A DNA stretch of 64,000 bases. Origin: Catellatospora sp. TT07R-123. Lineage in GTDB: Bacteria; Actinomycetota; Actinomycetes; Mycobacteriales; Micromonosporaceae. Positions 9,229-20,800 of the stretch are shown one piece after another (the first letter of the stretch is position 1; each line of letters starts with the position of its first letter). Under the pieces are notes generated by a model that worked only from the letters and a program-made list of their open reading frames with translations, was not told the origin of the DNA and did not search any database. The stretch lies in NCBI RefSeq assembly GCF_018327705.1, contig NZ_BNEM01000001.1, positions 3,658,001-3,722,000 of the forward strand, written 5' to 3'. The translations under genes were made by a program, and so were the position numbers.

Positions 9229-9357
9229 GTGGTGTCCTCCCTCGTGGATGGACCACCAGTCTTTCGCGCGGGGCCGACAGTCAACGAGCGATTTCGATCG
9301 GAGGTCAGCCGCTAGGGTGGTGAATGATCAATCACGATCCGATCATGGGAGCAGGAC

Positions 9358-10236
9358 ATGACCGATCCGGGCCGGCCCGTCGCCTTCGCCACCGTCCCGA
9401 CCGCCCGGCCGCTGGCCGTGTCCTGGATCCACGGCTCCACGGCGGCCAAGTACGACACCAACCCCGACCTCCAGGTGTACGCCCACGACGAGCACACCTT
9501 CATCCTGCGCCAGAACAAGGCGGTGCACTACGAGGCGCCGTTCCTGTTCCTGCTGTTCGGCGCCGACCGCGCGGTGCTGATCGACACCGGCGCGACGGCG
9601 GACCCCGCGCACATGCCGCTGCGTACGGTCGTCGACGGGCTGGTCGAGCAGTGGCTGGCCCGGCACCCCCGCCCCGGCTACCGGCTGCTCGTCGTGCACA
9701 CCCACGCCCACGGCGACCACGTCGCCGGGGACGGCCAGTTCGCCGGCCGGCCCGACACCGAGCTGATCGGCGCCAGGCGCGACGCCGCGTACGCCTTCTT
9801 CGGCTTCGACGCCGACCCCGACCGCACCGCGCTGCTCGACCTGGGCGGCCGGGTGCTGGAGTGCCTGGCCATCCCCGGCCACCACGACGCGTCGGTCAGC
9901 TTCTACGACCCGCACACCGGCTTCCTGCTCACCGGCGACACCGTCTACCGCGGGCGGCTGTACGTGCAGGACTGGGCCGCGTTCGGGCGCAGCGTCGACC
10001 GGCTGGTCGACTTCGCGCGGCGGCGGCCGGTGACGCACGTGCTCGGCTGCCACATCGAGATGACGACCACGCCGGGCACGGACTACCCGGTCGGCTGGAG
10101 CTACCAGCCCGACGAGCCGCCGCTGGAGCTGACCGTCGAGCACCTGGCGCAGCTCCAGCGGGCGGTGGCGGAGGTCGGCGAGCAGCGCGGGCGGCACGCG
10201 TACCCGGATTTCGTCATCGACCGCACCAACGGCTGA
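9358..10236 (+). CDS. MBL-fold metallo-hydrolase
   Basis: A 292-residue metallo-beta-lactamase-fold enzyme. HTHAHGDHVAGD gives the HxHxDH zinc motif at about residue 120. GHHDASVSFYD supplies the next metal His, LLTGDTVYRG the bridging Asp, and LGCHIEMT the last His. The long N-terminal lead, with DTNPDLQVYAHDEHTFILRQ, is typical of hydrolases of the glyoxalase II/lactonase group. The substrate is unknown. GGAGCAGG precedes the ATG. It is monocistronic and divergent from the ABC transporter, so about 130 bp between them hold both promoters. Confidence 0.9.
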   Translation: MTDPGRPVAFATVPTARPLAVSWIHGSTAAKYDTNPDLQVYAHDEHTFILRQNKAVHYEAPFLFLLFGADRAVLIDTGATADPAHMPLRTVVDGLVEQWLARHPRPGYRLLVVHTHAHGDHVAGDGQFAGRPDTELIGARRDAAYAFFGFDADPDRTALLDLGGRVLECLAIPGHHDASVSFYDPHTGFLLTGDTVYRGRLYVQDWAAFGRSVDRLVDFARRRPVTHVLGCHIEMTTTPGTDYPVGWSYQPDEPPLELTVEHLAQLQRAVAEVGEQRGRHAYPDFVIDRTNG

Positions 10237-10422
10237 CCGGGCCGTCGGCTGACCGGGTCTTGTCACGCAGGGTTAGTCCTATTCGGAACCATCGGCATCA
10301 CCGGCAGGCACGGAGTCCGAAAACGAACCATAGGGCGGATGGGGCTCACCCGATCGAGCGACATACCTTCTACCCGCGTGGGTGCGACTTGACGCGCCCG
10401 CCGGAGCAGGAGGTTACCCCTC

Positions 10423-13410
10423 GTGAGAATCCAGCGACTGACCCGCAACCGCGCGGTCACGCTCGCGCTCGCCACCGTGACCGTAGCCTTCGTGGCCGGT
10501 GCCGGTGTGCAGGGCGCCCAGGCCGCGCCGCCCGCCGGCACCGGCCCCACGAAGCTCTACATCGTCCAGACCGAAGGCGCCCCCACCGGCGTCTACGAGG
10601 GTGGGATCGCCGGCTACCAGGCGACCAGGCCCGCTGAGGGCGAGCGCTTCGACGGCTCGACCGCCGCCGCGAAGGCGTACACGAAGCTGCTGGCCAACCG
10701 GCATGACGACGTGCTGCGCCGCGTCGGCGCCACGGGCAAGAAGCGGTCCGACCTGTCCGCGGTCTTCAACGGCTTCATCGCCGACCTGACCGAGGCCCAG
10801 GCCGCGCAGCTGACCAAGACGGCCGGCGTGGTGCGGGTCTGGGAGAACAAGATCCACACGGTCGACACGACGACCACGCCGAAGTTCCTGGGTCTGTCCG
10901 GCGACACCGGCGTGTGGGCCAAGCGCTTCGGCGGCGCCGAGAAGGCCGGCCTGGGCATCATCGTCGGCGACATCGACTCCGGCATCTGGCCGGAGAACCC
11001 GGCGTTCGCCGCGCTGCCGACCCCGCGCCCCGACCAGTGGATCATCAACCACAAGTGGCGCGGCATCTGCGACGCGGGCACCGAGGAGCCGATCGCCTGC
11101 AACAACAAGCTCATCGGCGCGCGGTACTACCCCGGGTTCGGCAACACGGTCACCGAGGACGAGTTCGTCAGCCCGCGTGACCTGAGCAGCCACGGCTCGC
11201 ACACCGCGTCGACCGCGGCGGGCAACTACAACGTGCCCGCGACCATCAACGGCGGCTCGGTCGGCTCGATCAGCGGCATGGCCCCGGCGGCCCGCATCGC
11301 CGTGTACAAGGCGCTGTGGGAGAACGAGGCCGGCACCGGCGCCAGCGGCACCACCGCGGGTCTGGTCCAGGCGATCAACGACGCGGTCGCGGACGGCGTC
11401 GACATCATCAACTACTCGATCTCCGGTTCCACCGACACCATCGTCGGCCCGGACGAGGTCGCGTTCCGCAACGCCGCCGCGGCGGGCGTGTTCATCTCCA
11501 CCTCGGCGGGCAACAGCGGCGACCAGGGTCCGTCCACGGTCGCGCACAACTCGCCGTGGACGATCACCGTCGCGGCGAGCAGCCACGACCGGGGCAACCA
11601 GAAGAGCGTGGTGCTCGGCGACGGCACGACCTACACCGGTGTCGGCGTCGTGCCGGCCGCGGTGGCGTCGACCGGCATCGTGAACTCCAAGGACATCGTG
11701 GCCGCCGCGCAGGACCCGGCCCTGGCCGAGCTGTGCATGCCGGGCACCATCGACCCGGGGCTGGCCGCCGGGAAGATCGTGATCTGCACCCGGGGCATCA
11801 ACGCCCGTGTCGAGAAGGGCGCGGTCGTCGCGGCCGCCGGCGGCGTGGGCATGATCCTGGCCAACTCGGCGGCGTCGCAGACCGGTGTCGGCGACTTCCA
11901 CGCCGTGCCGACCGTGCACGTCAGCTTCGCCGACGGCGTGGCCATCAAGGCGTACGTCGCGAGCGCGGGCGCCGGTGCCACCGCCAGCCTGACCGAGACC
12001 GACCCGACCCCGGTGCAGGCACCGATCATGGCCGGCTTCTCCTCGTACGGCCCGGCCCTGGCCGGCGGCGGCGACCTGCTGAAGCCGGACATCACCGCGC
12101 CCGGCGTGGACGTCATCGCGGCGACCTCTCCGGTCACCGACGGCAACAACTTCAACGCGCTGTCGGGCACCTCGATGTCGGCGCCGCACATCTCCGGCCT
12201 GGCCGCCCTCATCATGTCCAAGCACCCGCTGTGGCCGCCGATGTGGGTCAAGTCGGCGATGATGACCACCGCGTACCAGACCGACAACACGGGCGCCCCG
12301 ATCCAGACCGCGTCCGGCGACGCGACCCCGCTGAACTACGGCGCGGGCCACGTCGACCCGACCAAGATGTTCGACCCGGGCCTGGTGTACTCGTCGCGCC
12401 CGCGCGACTGGGACGCGTACGCGTGCGCGATCGGGCAGACCCCGGAGGCGGGCTGCGCGTCCGCCGCCAAGATCGACCCGAGCGACCTGAACTACCCGTC
12501 GATCGCCGTCGGCGACATCACCGGCGAGCAGGTCGTCAAGCGGACGGTCACCAACACCACCCTGTCGAACGCGACCTACAAGGCCACCGCGGTCGCTCCG
12601 GCCGGGTTCACGGTCACGGTCAGCCCCAGCACGCTGTCGCTGAAGCCGCTCCAGTCCAAGACCTTCACTGTCAAGATCACGCGTACCACCGCGCCGCAGA
12701 ACGACTGGGCGTTCGGCTCGCTGACCTGGACCGAGAAGAGCAAGGGCAAGACGCTGCACAGCGTGCGCAGCCCGATCGCGGTCCGGCCCGTGCCGGTCGC
12801 GGTCGCCGGTGACGTCGCCGCCACCGGGTCGGGCACCACCGTCAAGGTCAAGGGCGGTTTCGCCGGTACGCTGACCAGCACCGTCTCCGGGCTGGTCCCG
12901 GCGTCGGTCACCGGAGAGGCGCTCGACCCGAACGGTCCGGCGTTCGACTCCAACCTGCCCGCCGCCTCCAACCGCACCACGAAGATCACGTTCACGGTGC
13001 CGGACGGCGGCGTCGGCCGGGTGCAGACCTTCGACGCCGACTACGCGATGGGCACCGACATCGACGTGTTCGCGTACGTGGCGGGCACCGGCAGCCTGGT
13101 CGGCAGCAGCTCGGGCGGCACGGCGGCCGAGGTCGTCACCCTCGCGCCGGGCAGCTACGACGTCTACTACACGCTGTTCGACTCCCCGGGCAAGGCCGTG
13201 ACCACCGTCAAGGGCCACTCGTGGGCGGTCGCGCCGGTCGCGGCGGGCAACTTCACCGCCACCCCGGCCAGCCAGCCGATCACCGTCAACGGCACGGTCA
13301 CCGTGACGCTGGCGTGGAGCGGCCTGGCCGCGGGCACCCGGTACCTGGGTGTCGTGACGTACGGCGACGGCACGGCCGCGGTCGGCCGCACCATCGTCAC
13401 GGTCAGCTGA
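10423..13410 (+). CDS. Secreted subtilisin-like serine protease (S8, cucumisin-type)
   Basis: A 995-residue exported protease. Order: signal peptide (1-~35), I9-type prodomain (~45-145), S8 catalytic domain with Asp185 (DIDSG), His257 (SSHGSHT) and Ser584 (SGTSMSAPH), and a PA domain inserted before the Ser. A fibronectin-type beta domain (~690-790) and a C-terminal beta-rich domain (~790-995) follow. This layout with a PA insert resembles plant cucumisin-like and large actinobacterial subtilases. It should degrade extracellular protein. The start is a GTG; the upstream AGGAGG ribosome site fits. A strong terminator follows the stop codon. Confidence 0.95.
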   Translation: MRIQRLTRNRAVTLALATVTVAFVAGAGVQGAQAAPPAGTGPTKLYIVQTEGAPTGVYEGGIAGYQATRPAEGERFDGSTAAAKAYTKLLANRHDDVLRRVGATGKKRSDLSAVFNGFIADLTEAQAAQLTKTAGVVRVWENKIHTVDTTTTPKFLGLSGDTGVWAKRFGGAEKAGLGIIVGDIDSGIWPENPAFAALPTPRPDQWIINHKWRGICDAGTEEPIACNNKLIGARYYPGFGNTVTEDEFVSPRDLSSHGSHTASTAAGNYNVPATINGGSVGSISGMAPAARIAVYKALWENEAGTGASGTTAGLVQAINDAVADGVDIINYSISGSTDTIVGPDEVAFRNAAAAGVFISTSAGNSGDQGPSTVAHNSPWTITVAASSHDRGNQKSVVLGDGTTYTGVGVVPAAVASTGIVNSKDIVAAAQDPALAELCMPGTIDPGLAAGKIVICTRGINARVEKGAVVAAAGGVGMILANSAASQTGVGDFHAVPTVHVSFADGVAIKAYVASAGAGATASLTETDPTPVQAPIMAGFSSYGPALAGGGDLLKPDITAPGVDVIAATSPVTDGNNFNALSGTSMSAPHISGLAALIMSKHPLWPPMWVKSAMMTTAYQTDNTGAPIQTASGDATPLNYGAGHVDPTKMFDPGLVYSSRPRDWDAYACAIGQTPEAGCASAAKIDPSDLNYPSIAVGDITGEQVVKRTVTNTTLSNATYKATAVAPAGFTVTVSPSTLSLKPLQSKTFTVKITRTTAPQNDWAFGSLTWTEKSKGKTLHSVRSPIAVRPVPVAVAGDVAATGSGTTVKVKGGFAGTLTSTVSGLVPASVTGEALDPNGPAFDSNLPAASNRTTKITFTVPDGGVGRVQTFDADYAMGTDIDVFAYVAGTGSLVGSSSGGTAAEVVTLAPGSYDVYYTLFDSPGKAVTTVKGHSWAVAPVAAGNFTATPASQPITVNGTVTVTLAWSGLAAGTRYLGVVTYGDGTAAVGRTIVTVS

Positions 13411-13421
13411 CCTGACAGCAC

Positions 13422-13462
13422 GGAGAGGGCCGGGGGCAACTGCCCCCGGCCCTCTCCTTTTG
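13422..13462 (+). terminator. Rho-independent terminator of the protease gene
   Basis: A perfect 17-bp inverted repeat (13422-13438 with 13442-13458 across a very short loop) is followed by a run of T. It starts 12 nt after the protease stop codon. Confidence 0.92.
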
Positions 13463-13495
13463 ACCCCGCTCACCGAGCGGGCTGGCGGATGAAGA

Positions 13496-14119
13496 TCACT
13501 GTCTGCGGTCACAACCTGCCGTCTCCGTGCGCCTCCTGACCTCAGACAGCGATCTCCGCCGCGCCGCGGCTGATCGCTGTCGGCAGGGCAGCGGGCCGGT
13601 GGACCATCCGCCAGCATCGGCCGACGATCTTCTGGTACTCCGCGCGCCGGTGGTTACGGTGGCCGCGCGATCACCGCCTGACCGGTCCCCGTCGGCGCAC
13701 GAACGCCCCGCTGCGACGAGATCGAGAACGAGGCTCGCGGCGTTCCCAGCCGCGAGCTCCTGCGCTTCATCGGACTTGCCCTGGCCCCAGTCGCAGATGC
13801 CCTTCACCAGCAGCTCCGCGGCGGCGACGATCAGCGTCCATGGCTGGTCGATCCAGCGAAGCACCCGGTCGGCGCCCTCGCCGACCCGGTCTCTGGGGCG
13901 GCTCAGCACGGCGAACGACTCCAGCCCCTGCCAGATGAGCCGCTCGTCGCGGGACGCCCGGACGAGCTGCAACCAGATCGGCGCCCTCCCCCGCAGCAGC
14001 CCGTACATCCGGGGCCGCAGCAGACCCCGGACGTCTGCGGCGAATTCGGAGGCGTGCACGGCTGAAGCCGCTTCTCGACAGGTACGGATCCCGGGCCGGC
14101 GCACGGTCACCGAATCCAC
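13496..14119 (-). CDS. Hypothetical protein, possibly with a damaged C-terminus
   Basis: I do not recognise a family. Residues ~25-125 look like real helical protein, for example RMYGLLRGRAPIWLQLVRAS and PWTLIVAAAELLVKGICDWG. The last ~80 residues are Arg/Ser-rich and look like out-of-frame translation, so a frameshift near 13,750 is possible. The GTG at 14119 has no good ribosome site. A nearby ATG at about 14135 reads only nine codons in another frame before a stop. It converges on the protease terminator. The coding call is moderate only. Confidence 0.42.
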   Translation of the reverse strand: MDSVTVRRPGIRTCREAASAVHASEFAADVRGLLRPRMYGLLRGRAPIWLQLVRASRDERLIWQGLESFAVLSRPRDRVGEGADRVLRWIDQPWTLIVAAAELLVKGICDWGQGKSDEAQELAAGNAASLVLDLVAAGRSCADGDRSGGDRAATVTTGARSTRRSSADAGGWSTGPLPCRQRSAAARRRSLSEVRRRTETAGCDRRQ

Positions 14120-14398
14120 TCGACACGGTAGGCCATGAGCCGACCATAGACCGGTATCACCACATCCCTGCCGTTGGGCACAGGCGTCTTCGCCGGACGT
14201 CCCAAGCGCGTGCAGGAGCCCCGCAGGCGGTTCGTGGCCACACCGGCTCCACGCAGCACCGAGCGGCTCCTAGAGAGCGCTCTGCTGGTGTCGTTCGGAT
14301 CGGCAATGGATCCGCCACGGCACCGGGCATCTTGTCACGACCGCGGTCCCCCGCATGTCACCCAGCTGCCCCGAATGCTGATTTGATCGACCTGACAT

Positions 14399-14707
14399 TT
14401 GGTCCATGCAAAGCGTCTACCTGCGGATTATCCTGGTTCAGCTCGACCAGCCATAAAAGATTCGCTGATAGCTCGCGCGCGACCTGTCGGCACCGTCTGC
14501 ACCAACACGCGTCTACCGGATGCCCTGCTCGGCCTCGTCAGCGTCCTGTGTGTATTCGGCCCGGCCATTCTGATGGCCGCCAGGCAATACGAGGCTGCGG
14601 TTATCACGACCGTCGTGACAGCGACCGGCCCGGCCGCCGCCGAGCTCGTCCGCCGGTATCGCGAGACGACCGGTCCTGGCCGCGACGACGATCGGAATCG
14701 GCCGTGA
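14399..14707 (+). CDS. Possible small membrane protein
   Basis: The frame encodes about 100 residues. Its middle holds a convincing hydrophobic region (ALLGLVSVLCVFGPAILMAA, then YEAAVITTVVTATGPAAAEL) and its end is charged (RRYRETTGPGRDDDRNRP). That fits a two-helix membrane protein. The first 35 residues look weak, and the TTG start has no ribosome site, so a later start is possible. It lies upstream of, and on the same strand as, the giant ATPase gene. Function unknown. Confidence 0.35.
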   Translation: MVHAKRLPADYPGSARPAIKDSLIARARPVGTVCTNTRLPDALLGLVSVLCVFGPAILMAARQYEAAVITTVVTATGPAAAELVRRYRETTGPGRDDDRNRP

Positions 14708-14874
14708 CCAGGCCACTTTCGATCTCTTACGCCGCAGGCCGAGTGACAACGCCGGAAAGACACGTCATACAGGACGTTCGGGTGAACTCTATGTGACGGC
14801 AGGTCGTCCTGTGCAGTCCGGGGCACGTGATAGACAGTGAGTCTCGGCAAGGCTGCTGGTATCCGGGAGGTCGT

Positions 14875-17800
14875 GTGGACGTGTCTGGCATCGATCAGGA
14901 AGCCGATCTGCGGCCCGCAGCCGACACGCCCGTGCTCACCGATCACGATATCCGTGATCTTCGTAAGCTGCGGTTGGCGAAGTCGGCGGCGCTCAACATC
15001 GGAGTGGCCGAGTTCGCAGATGAACTGCACCGCCTTCGCGCTGCGGAACTCACCTGGATTCAGCGCCAGCTGAAGGTGCGCAACGGGGCGCAGGCATCAG
15101 TCGTCGCCCAGTCGATGCGCACGATGCTGGTCCGGGCTCCGGAGGAGCTCACCGAGCGGATCCTCCACGACGCGCTACACCACGGCGTGCTCAGCACCGC
15201 CATGACGTGTGAACTGTCCGAGGAAGAACTTGGTGCTCTGCTCCGTGCCGACCCGGCGCGACTGGGTTTTCTGACAGACCGGCAGATCCATGTCTGCCTG
15301 CAGGACGTCGGGTCGTTCGGCTTCACTACGCCAGTGCGGGTGGCGGTCTGGTCCGCCATGGTGACCACCGCGCACCCTGGAAGCGTGGCCGCGCTCGGCT
15401 GGCTGGTCGCCGAAGCGCCGGGCAGTTTGAGTCCGGAAGGGTCGTCGGCGCTGCGGCAGCTCTGGGAGCAGGTGCTAATGCGGCATCCCGCTCTGCCGGA
15501 TGAGCCTCAGTCGCTGGAGCGGCTGGTGGAGGTGGTGACCCGCTTGCGGAATGCAGCCGGGCCTATCGGTGTCACCACCTCCGATGACCAGTCGGCCGAC
15601 GGGTGGGCCGGCTCGGGGGAGGAGTCGGCCGACGTCGGCGGCGGGCAGCGATCCTGGTACCACAACGGGCACCGGCACGGCAACGAGGTGTCACCGGAGG
15701 ACCTGAGCGACATCATCGCGTTCAGCGACGCTGTGACCGCCGCGCACGCCCTCGTCCGCGACCATGTGCTGCCGGATCTCGTGGCGTCGGTCCACGATGG
15801 CAGGCTGCCCCCGGACGGCGCGCTGATCGGTGTCGGGCGCCTGTCCGATGATCTGACGGCCTTATTCGAGAAGGTCGCGGCGGTGACTCAGGAGGGCCTG
15901 CCGTCGACGCTCGACGAGGCGCGGCTGCGCCTGGATGAGCTGTCCGCCGCGATGGAAAACCTGGGCCAGCTAATACGGATTCGGCGGCTGGTCTCACTGC
16001 GTGCTCCCGACTATGTGGCCGGCGAGGCGCGCCTGGTGGCCGAGCTGGCCGCCTCGGTCGACGCCGACACTGACGCGGCGGTACTCGCCGGCCTCGACGC
16101 CCTGCTGACGGCGATTGAGATCGGCAGCCGGGACCCGCAGCGTGTGACCGAGCTCGCGCGAACGGTGCAGGCCGGCCTGCCCGACGCGTCGGTCCTGCTG
16201 CACGTCGTGCGAGACTTGGCGCTCGAGGGAGACGACGTCTCGCCGACGCCGGACACCCCTCCCGACGGTGACGGCGGAATCGGACCGGGTCCGGTGCAGT
16301 CCGCCCCTGCGGCAGATGCCGAGGGCGAAGGTCCGGCCACCACAACCGCCATGGCACCGGCCGGCGAACTCGCTCCCGCGATCACGGTGACCCTCGCCGA
16401 GGTGCTGGCCCGGATGCAGCTGACGATTCCCGAGCCGAGCAGCGCAGTGGAGCAGCCGGGCCAGCACGTCCTGGACGGTCCGGCCGATGCCGCCACCGAT
16501 CCACGGACTCCGCTGGACGTCGAGGCCATGCACGTCGGGCTCCTGCAGGACGGGCAGTTCGCACTCGCCTCGTGGCTGATGCACGCGCAGGCCGCGCCTG
16601 TGGCCGTGGTGGCGGCACATCGGCTTGCCGCGCACGCCGCGGCGATGCGCAGCTCGGCCGGGTCCAACGCGGCGGCATTCGTCGACACCGTGAGGCAGCT
16701 CGATGCCGACGCGCTCAACGACCGGCCGGACATGCAGATGCTGATCTATGCTGCCTCGGTGCGTGCGGGACTGCTGTCGCCGACCGCGGGCGCGGCGGGT
16801 CCGCTGCGGGATCTGACCACCAGTGTCGTCAAGGCGGGGCCGGCGGTCGAGGAGCTGACCGAGGCGCTGCTCAATGCGATCTACAGCGGTGTCTACCTGA
16901 CCGCGCGCAGCGCGGACGCGGTGGCTGAGGCAGCTGGCGCGGAAGCGGGACACGAGGACCTGACCAGGGCTGCGCGTGAACTGCTGTTGTCCGGACCGTC
17001 GCGGACCATCCGATACGCGGCCGCGACCGAGCTGTGGCAGTCGTGGATGGCGGCCAGCGGCTTCCTCGGCACCCCGCTCACCATCGTCGCCAGTGGCTCT
17101 CGCGACCTGGACGACCTCGGTGCCGTGCGAGACCGGGTCCGCGAGCTGAGGTCCAAGTCGACTCTCGAGGCCACGCTGGACTACGACACTCGGCGATCGT
17201 CGTCGGTGAAGCGGCGGTCACGGATCGAAGCGAGGGCGCGGTCGAAGATCCTCGAGTGGACGGATGGTGTCACCGACCTGCTCGCCCGATGGGTCGAGGC
17301 GACGGAGAACCTGACGCGCCCCGCGGCGGCAGGCACATGGATGGCGGACCCGATGGCCGAGCTGCGGGCACGGGTCAACACCATCCGGGAGCCTGCGCTC
17401 GAACAGCTCGCGGCGCTTGCGCACACCGGCCAGCCGGCCCGCGATGCGGCGATCCAGGCCGGGCTCGCGCTGCTCAGCGAGTCGCTGGAACTGCTGGACG
17501 GCAAGACGGCGCTGCATGGTGCCGAGCTGTCCGCAGAGCGGCTCGTCCACGGGCAGTTGGCGCTCGTGCCGCAGTTGCCGATCGCCCCTTCGCTGGAGCC
17601 GCTGCGTGAGGTGACGGTGTTCGACATCGAAGTGGCCGTGGACACCCTGAGCGATGGTGAAGCGGGCTGGGTACGAGCGTTCGATCGACGCGCCGCCCAG
17701 CACGACCAGGTGGGTACGCAGATTCTCATCGACGTCGTGCGCTCCGCCGACGCCTCGCTGGCGCAGCGTCTGTCCGTCGCCAGGGACCGCGCGGTCGCTG

Positions 17801-20800
17801 ACTCCGCCAGCCGCCTCGACCAGCTGGCCGGCGGGGTCGTCACCCGCATCGACGCCGACCGCCGCTACGGCCGGCTGACCGCCGACGAATGGGCCGACCT
17901 GTCGTCGCGGGTGCGTGAATTCATGTCCGGGACCCGGGGCGTCCGGCGGGACTACGACGTGATGCTCACCCAGGTCGCCCGCATCGAGGAAGACCGAGCA
18001 GCCAGGGTGCAGGCGGCGGTCGACGGGGCGCGCAGGCAGCTCACCGAGTCCGACGCGGCTGCGGGCCCGGCGGCCCGCGTCGCCAGCAGAATCGACGAAG
18101 GCGACCTGACCACCGCGAACGAGTACCTCGAGACGATCCGCGGCGGTCGCGAGCTGCCGGGGCCGCGCGAGGAGGTCGACAACCTTCGCAGGTTCCACCC
18201 GGTCTTCCCCAACCTGTTCGCTGGTTCTGCGGGCTCCAGCCCCACCACAGTGGCCCTGAGCGAGCTGAAGCGGGCGATCGAGGAGGGTCGCAATCCCGCT
18301 GCCGGCCCGCTGACCGCAGCGCTGAGCGGGGCTGGGATCGACCTGTCCCTCATCGGCCGCCCCAGGGCGGCGTCCGGCAGCATCGGGCAGTGGATGGCGC
18401 TGGCCCAGGAGGGATCGCTCGACGCGAGGCTCGGAAACGTGAAAGCGGTGCTCGAGCAGCTCGGCTTCTTCGTTGACGGCGCCAACACGCCCACCGGACG
18501 CCGTGGGCAGAGCGCGAAGCGCTCGTCGTGGATGCATCTCACCAGCGTTCGGGCCACGGCCGGCAACGCCCTCATTCCGGCGTTCGGCAGCGCCATCAGC
18601 CCATCCGGGGACACGCTACGGCTGCTCGCGGTGTGGCGCTCGCCGACCGCCTCCGAGCTGATCGAGCTGCTGCGCAACGAGCCCACGGACCACTCGGTCG
18701 TCGTGCTTTACTTCGGCACCCTGGACGCAGACGCGCGGCGCGAGCTGGCCACGGAGTTCCGCAGCGGCGGCGGCGGCGGTCGGCGTCTGCCGGTGACCGC
18801 CGTCGTCGACGAGGCGGCGTTCGCCTACCTGGTGTCGCAGCCGGAGCCGAGCCGGGACACCACCATGGCCATCACGCTGCCGTTCACCTCGGCCACACCG
18901 TTCACGCCGGATGTGGCCGGGCTGGTGCCGCAGGAGATGTTCTACGGCCGGGCCGAGGAACGCGACAAGGTCGTGGACATGATGGGTTCGTGCATCGTGT
19001 ACGGCGGTCGTCAGCTCGGTAAATCCGCCCTGCTGCGGGCCGCGGCGCGGGAGTTCGACGACAACGTCTCACGGCACGCGGTCTACCTCTCGATATACCG
19101 GGTCGGCCAGGACGTCCCGGCGGACGCGGTGTGGTCGGCGCTCTGGCCGATCCTCGCGGAGAAGGGGGTCGTCGCCGGCGACGCCCCGCCCGGAGAGGTC
19201 GCCCCCACGCTGATGGGCAGAGTCGCGACCTGGATCGCGGCCCGACCGGGCCGTCAGCTTCTGCTGCTGCTCGACGAGTCGGACTCCTTCCTCGACGCGG
19301 ACGCGGCCGAGGGCAGGTTCACGAACGTGACGCAGTTCAAGGAGCTGATGGAGCGCACCAGCCGGTCCGTGAAGGTGGTGTTCGCCGGCCTGCACCAGAC
19401 GGCCCGGTTCGAGCGGCTGGCGAACCACCCGCTGGCCCACTTCGGCGACCCGGTCTGCGTGGGGCCGCTGGCACCGCAGGCGGCCTACGACCTGTTGACC
19501 AACCCGCTGCAGGCGCTCGGTTACCGCTTCGGGGAGCTGGACCACGCACCGCGAGTGCTCGCCCTGGCCAACAACCAGCCGGCGCTGATCCAGCTGTTCG
19601 GCGCGCAGCTGCTGCGCAACCTGCAACGGGTGGCGCTGGCTGCGGACGCCCCGCCGCAGAACGTCACCGACGACGACGTCGAGGCGGTATGGGCCGACGA
19701 CGCGCTACGTGCGGCTTTCCGCAAGCGTTTCGACTGGACCCTGAACCTGGACCTTCGGTACAAGGTCATCGCGTACAGCGTGGCGTTCCACGCGCACACC
19801 AGCGGCGCCGGCTCGGCGCTGTCGCCAGCGGCGCTGCGAGTCGAGTGCGAGCAGTGGTGGCCGCAGGGCTTTGCCGCCGAGAACGTGCGCTCGGGTGAGT
19901 TCAGGGCACTGCTCGACGAGTGCGTCGACCTCGGCGTGCTGTCCTATGCGAACGGCGGCTACCGCCTGCGCACGCCGAACGTGCTGGACCTGCTCGGCTC
20001 GCGGGACGAGGTGGACGAGTTCCTGGAGCAGGCGGAGTCCATGCCGCTGCCGCAGAGCTTCGACGGAAGCCTGCTTCGGCCGGCCTTCGGCACCGGTCCG
20101 ACCCGGGGTCCGCTGACCTCGCAGCAGATCGCCGACCTGTTGTCGCCACGGAGTCAGGTGCGCATGATCGCGGGGTCGACGGCGCTGACCATCGAACGCT
20201 GCGTCCGCGCCATGCGCGACGAACACGACAACGCGGTGTCCAGCAGTCGGCGTGTCCAACTGCGCGAGGCCGCACCGGCGACCCTGCAGCACGAGTGCCA
20301 GCAGGCCACGATGCTCGCGGCCGGCGGGCACGCCGTGGTCGTCGTGGACCTGAAGGCGGCGATGCCGAAGGCGGCCTGGAACACCTGGCGCACCGCGCGG
20401 GAACTCATCGCAGCCCACTCCGGCGGGACGCTGGGGATCGTGCTGGTGACCTCGCCGAAACAGGCCGCGCTGTGGCCGACCGTCGCCGACGAGTCCGACG
20501 CCTCGTCGGGCCTGACCGGACTGCGCCGCTACGACCGGACCGACCTGCGGTTGTGGCTGACCGACACGACGCTGCCGTTCCAGGACGACGCCTCCCGCAA
20601 CGAGCTGCTGTCGGTCTCGGGCGGCTGGCCGATGAACGTGAACAAGGTCGCCGAAGACCTGTCACGGGATCAGAACGGTGACGCCCGCGTCGATCCGCTC
20701 GGAGGGCTGCGTGCCCACCTGGCGGATCCGCAACGCGCCAACGAGCTGGTGGCCGCCTCGGGCGCCCGAGCCGACGGCGTGCTGAGCGAGGCGTGGACCT

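Noticed and set aside
7072-9315. Long plus-strand frame opposite the ABC transporter
   Set aside because: His/Arg/Gly-rich, no motif; the ABC motifs are on the minus strand.
10414-13617. Minus-strand frame of over 1,000 codons opposite the protease
   Set aside because: Antisense artefact of high GC; no domain seen, while the plus strand encodes the full S8 triad.
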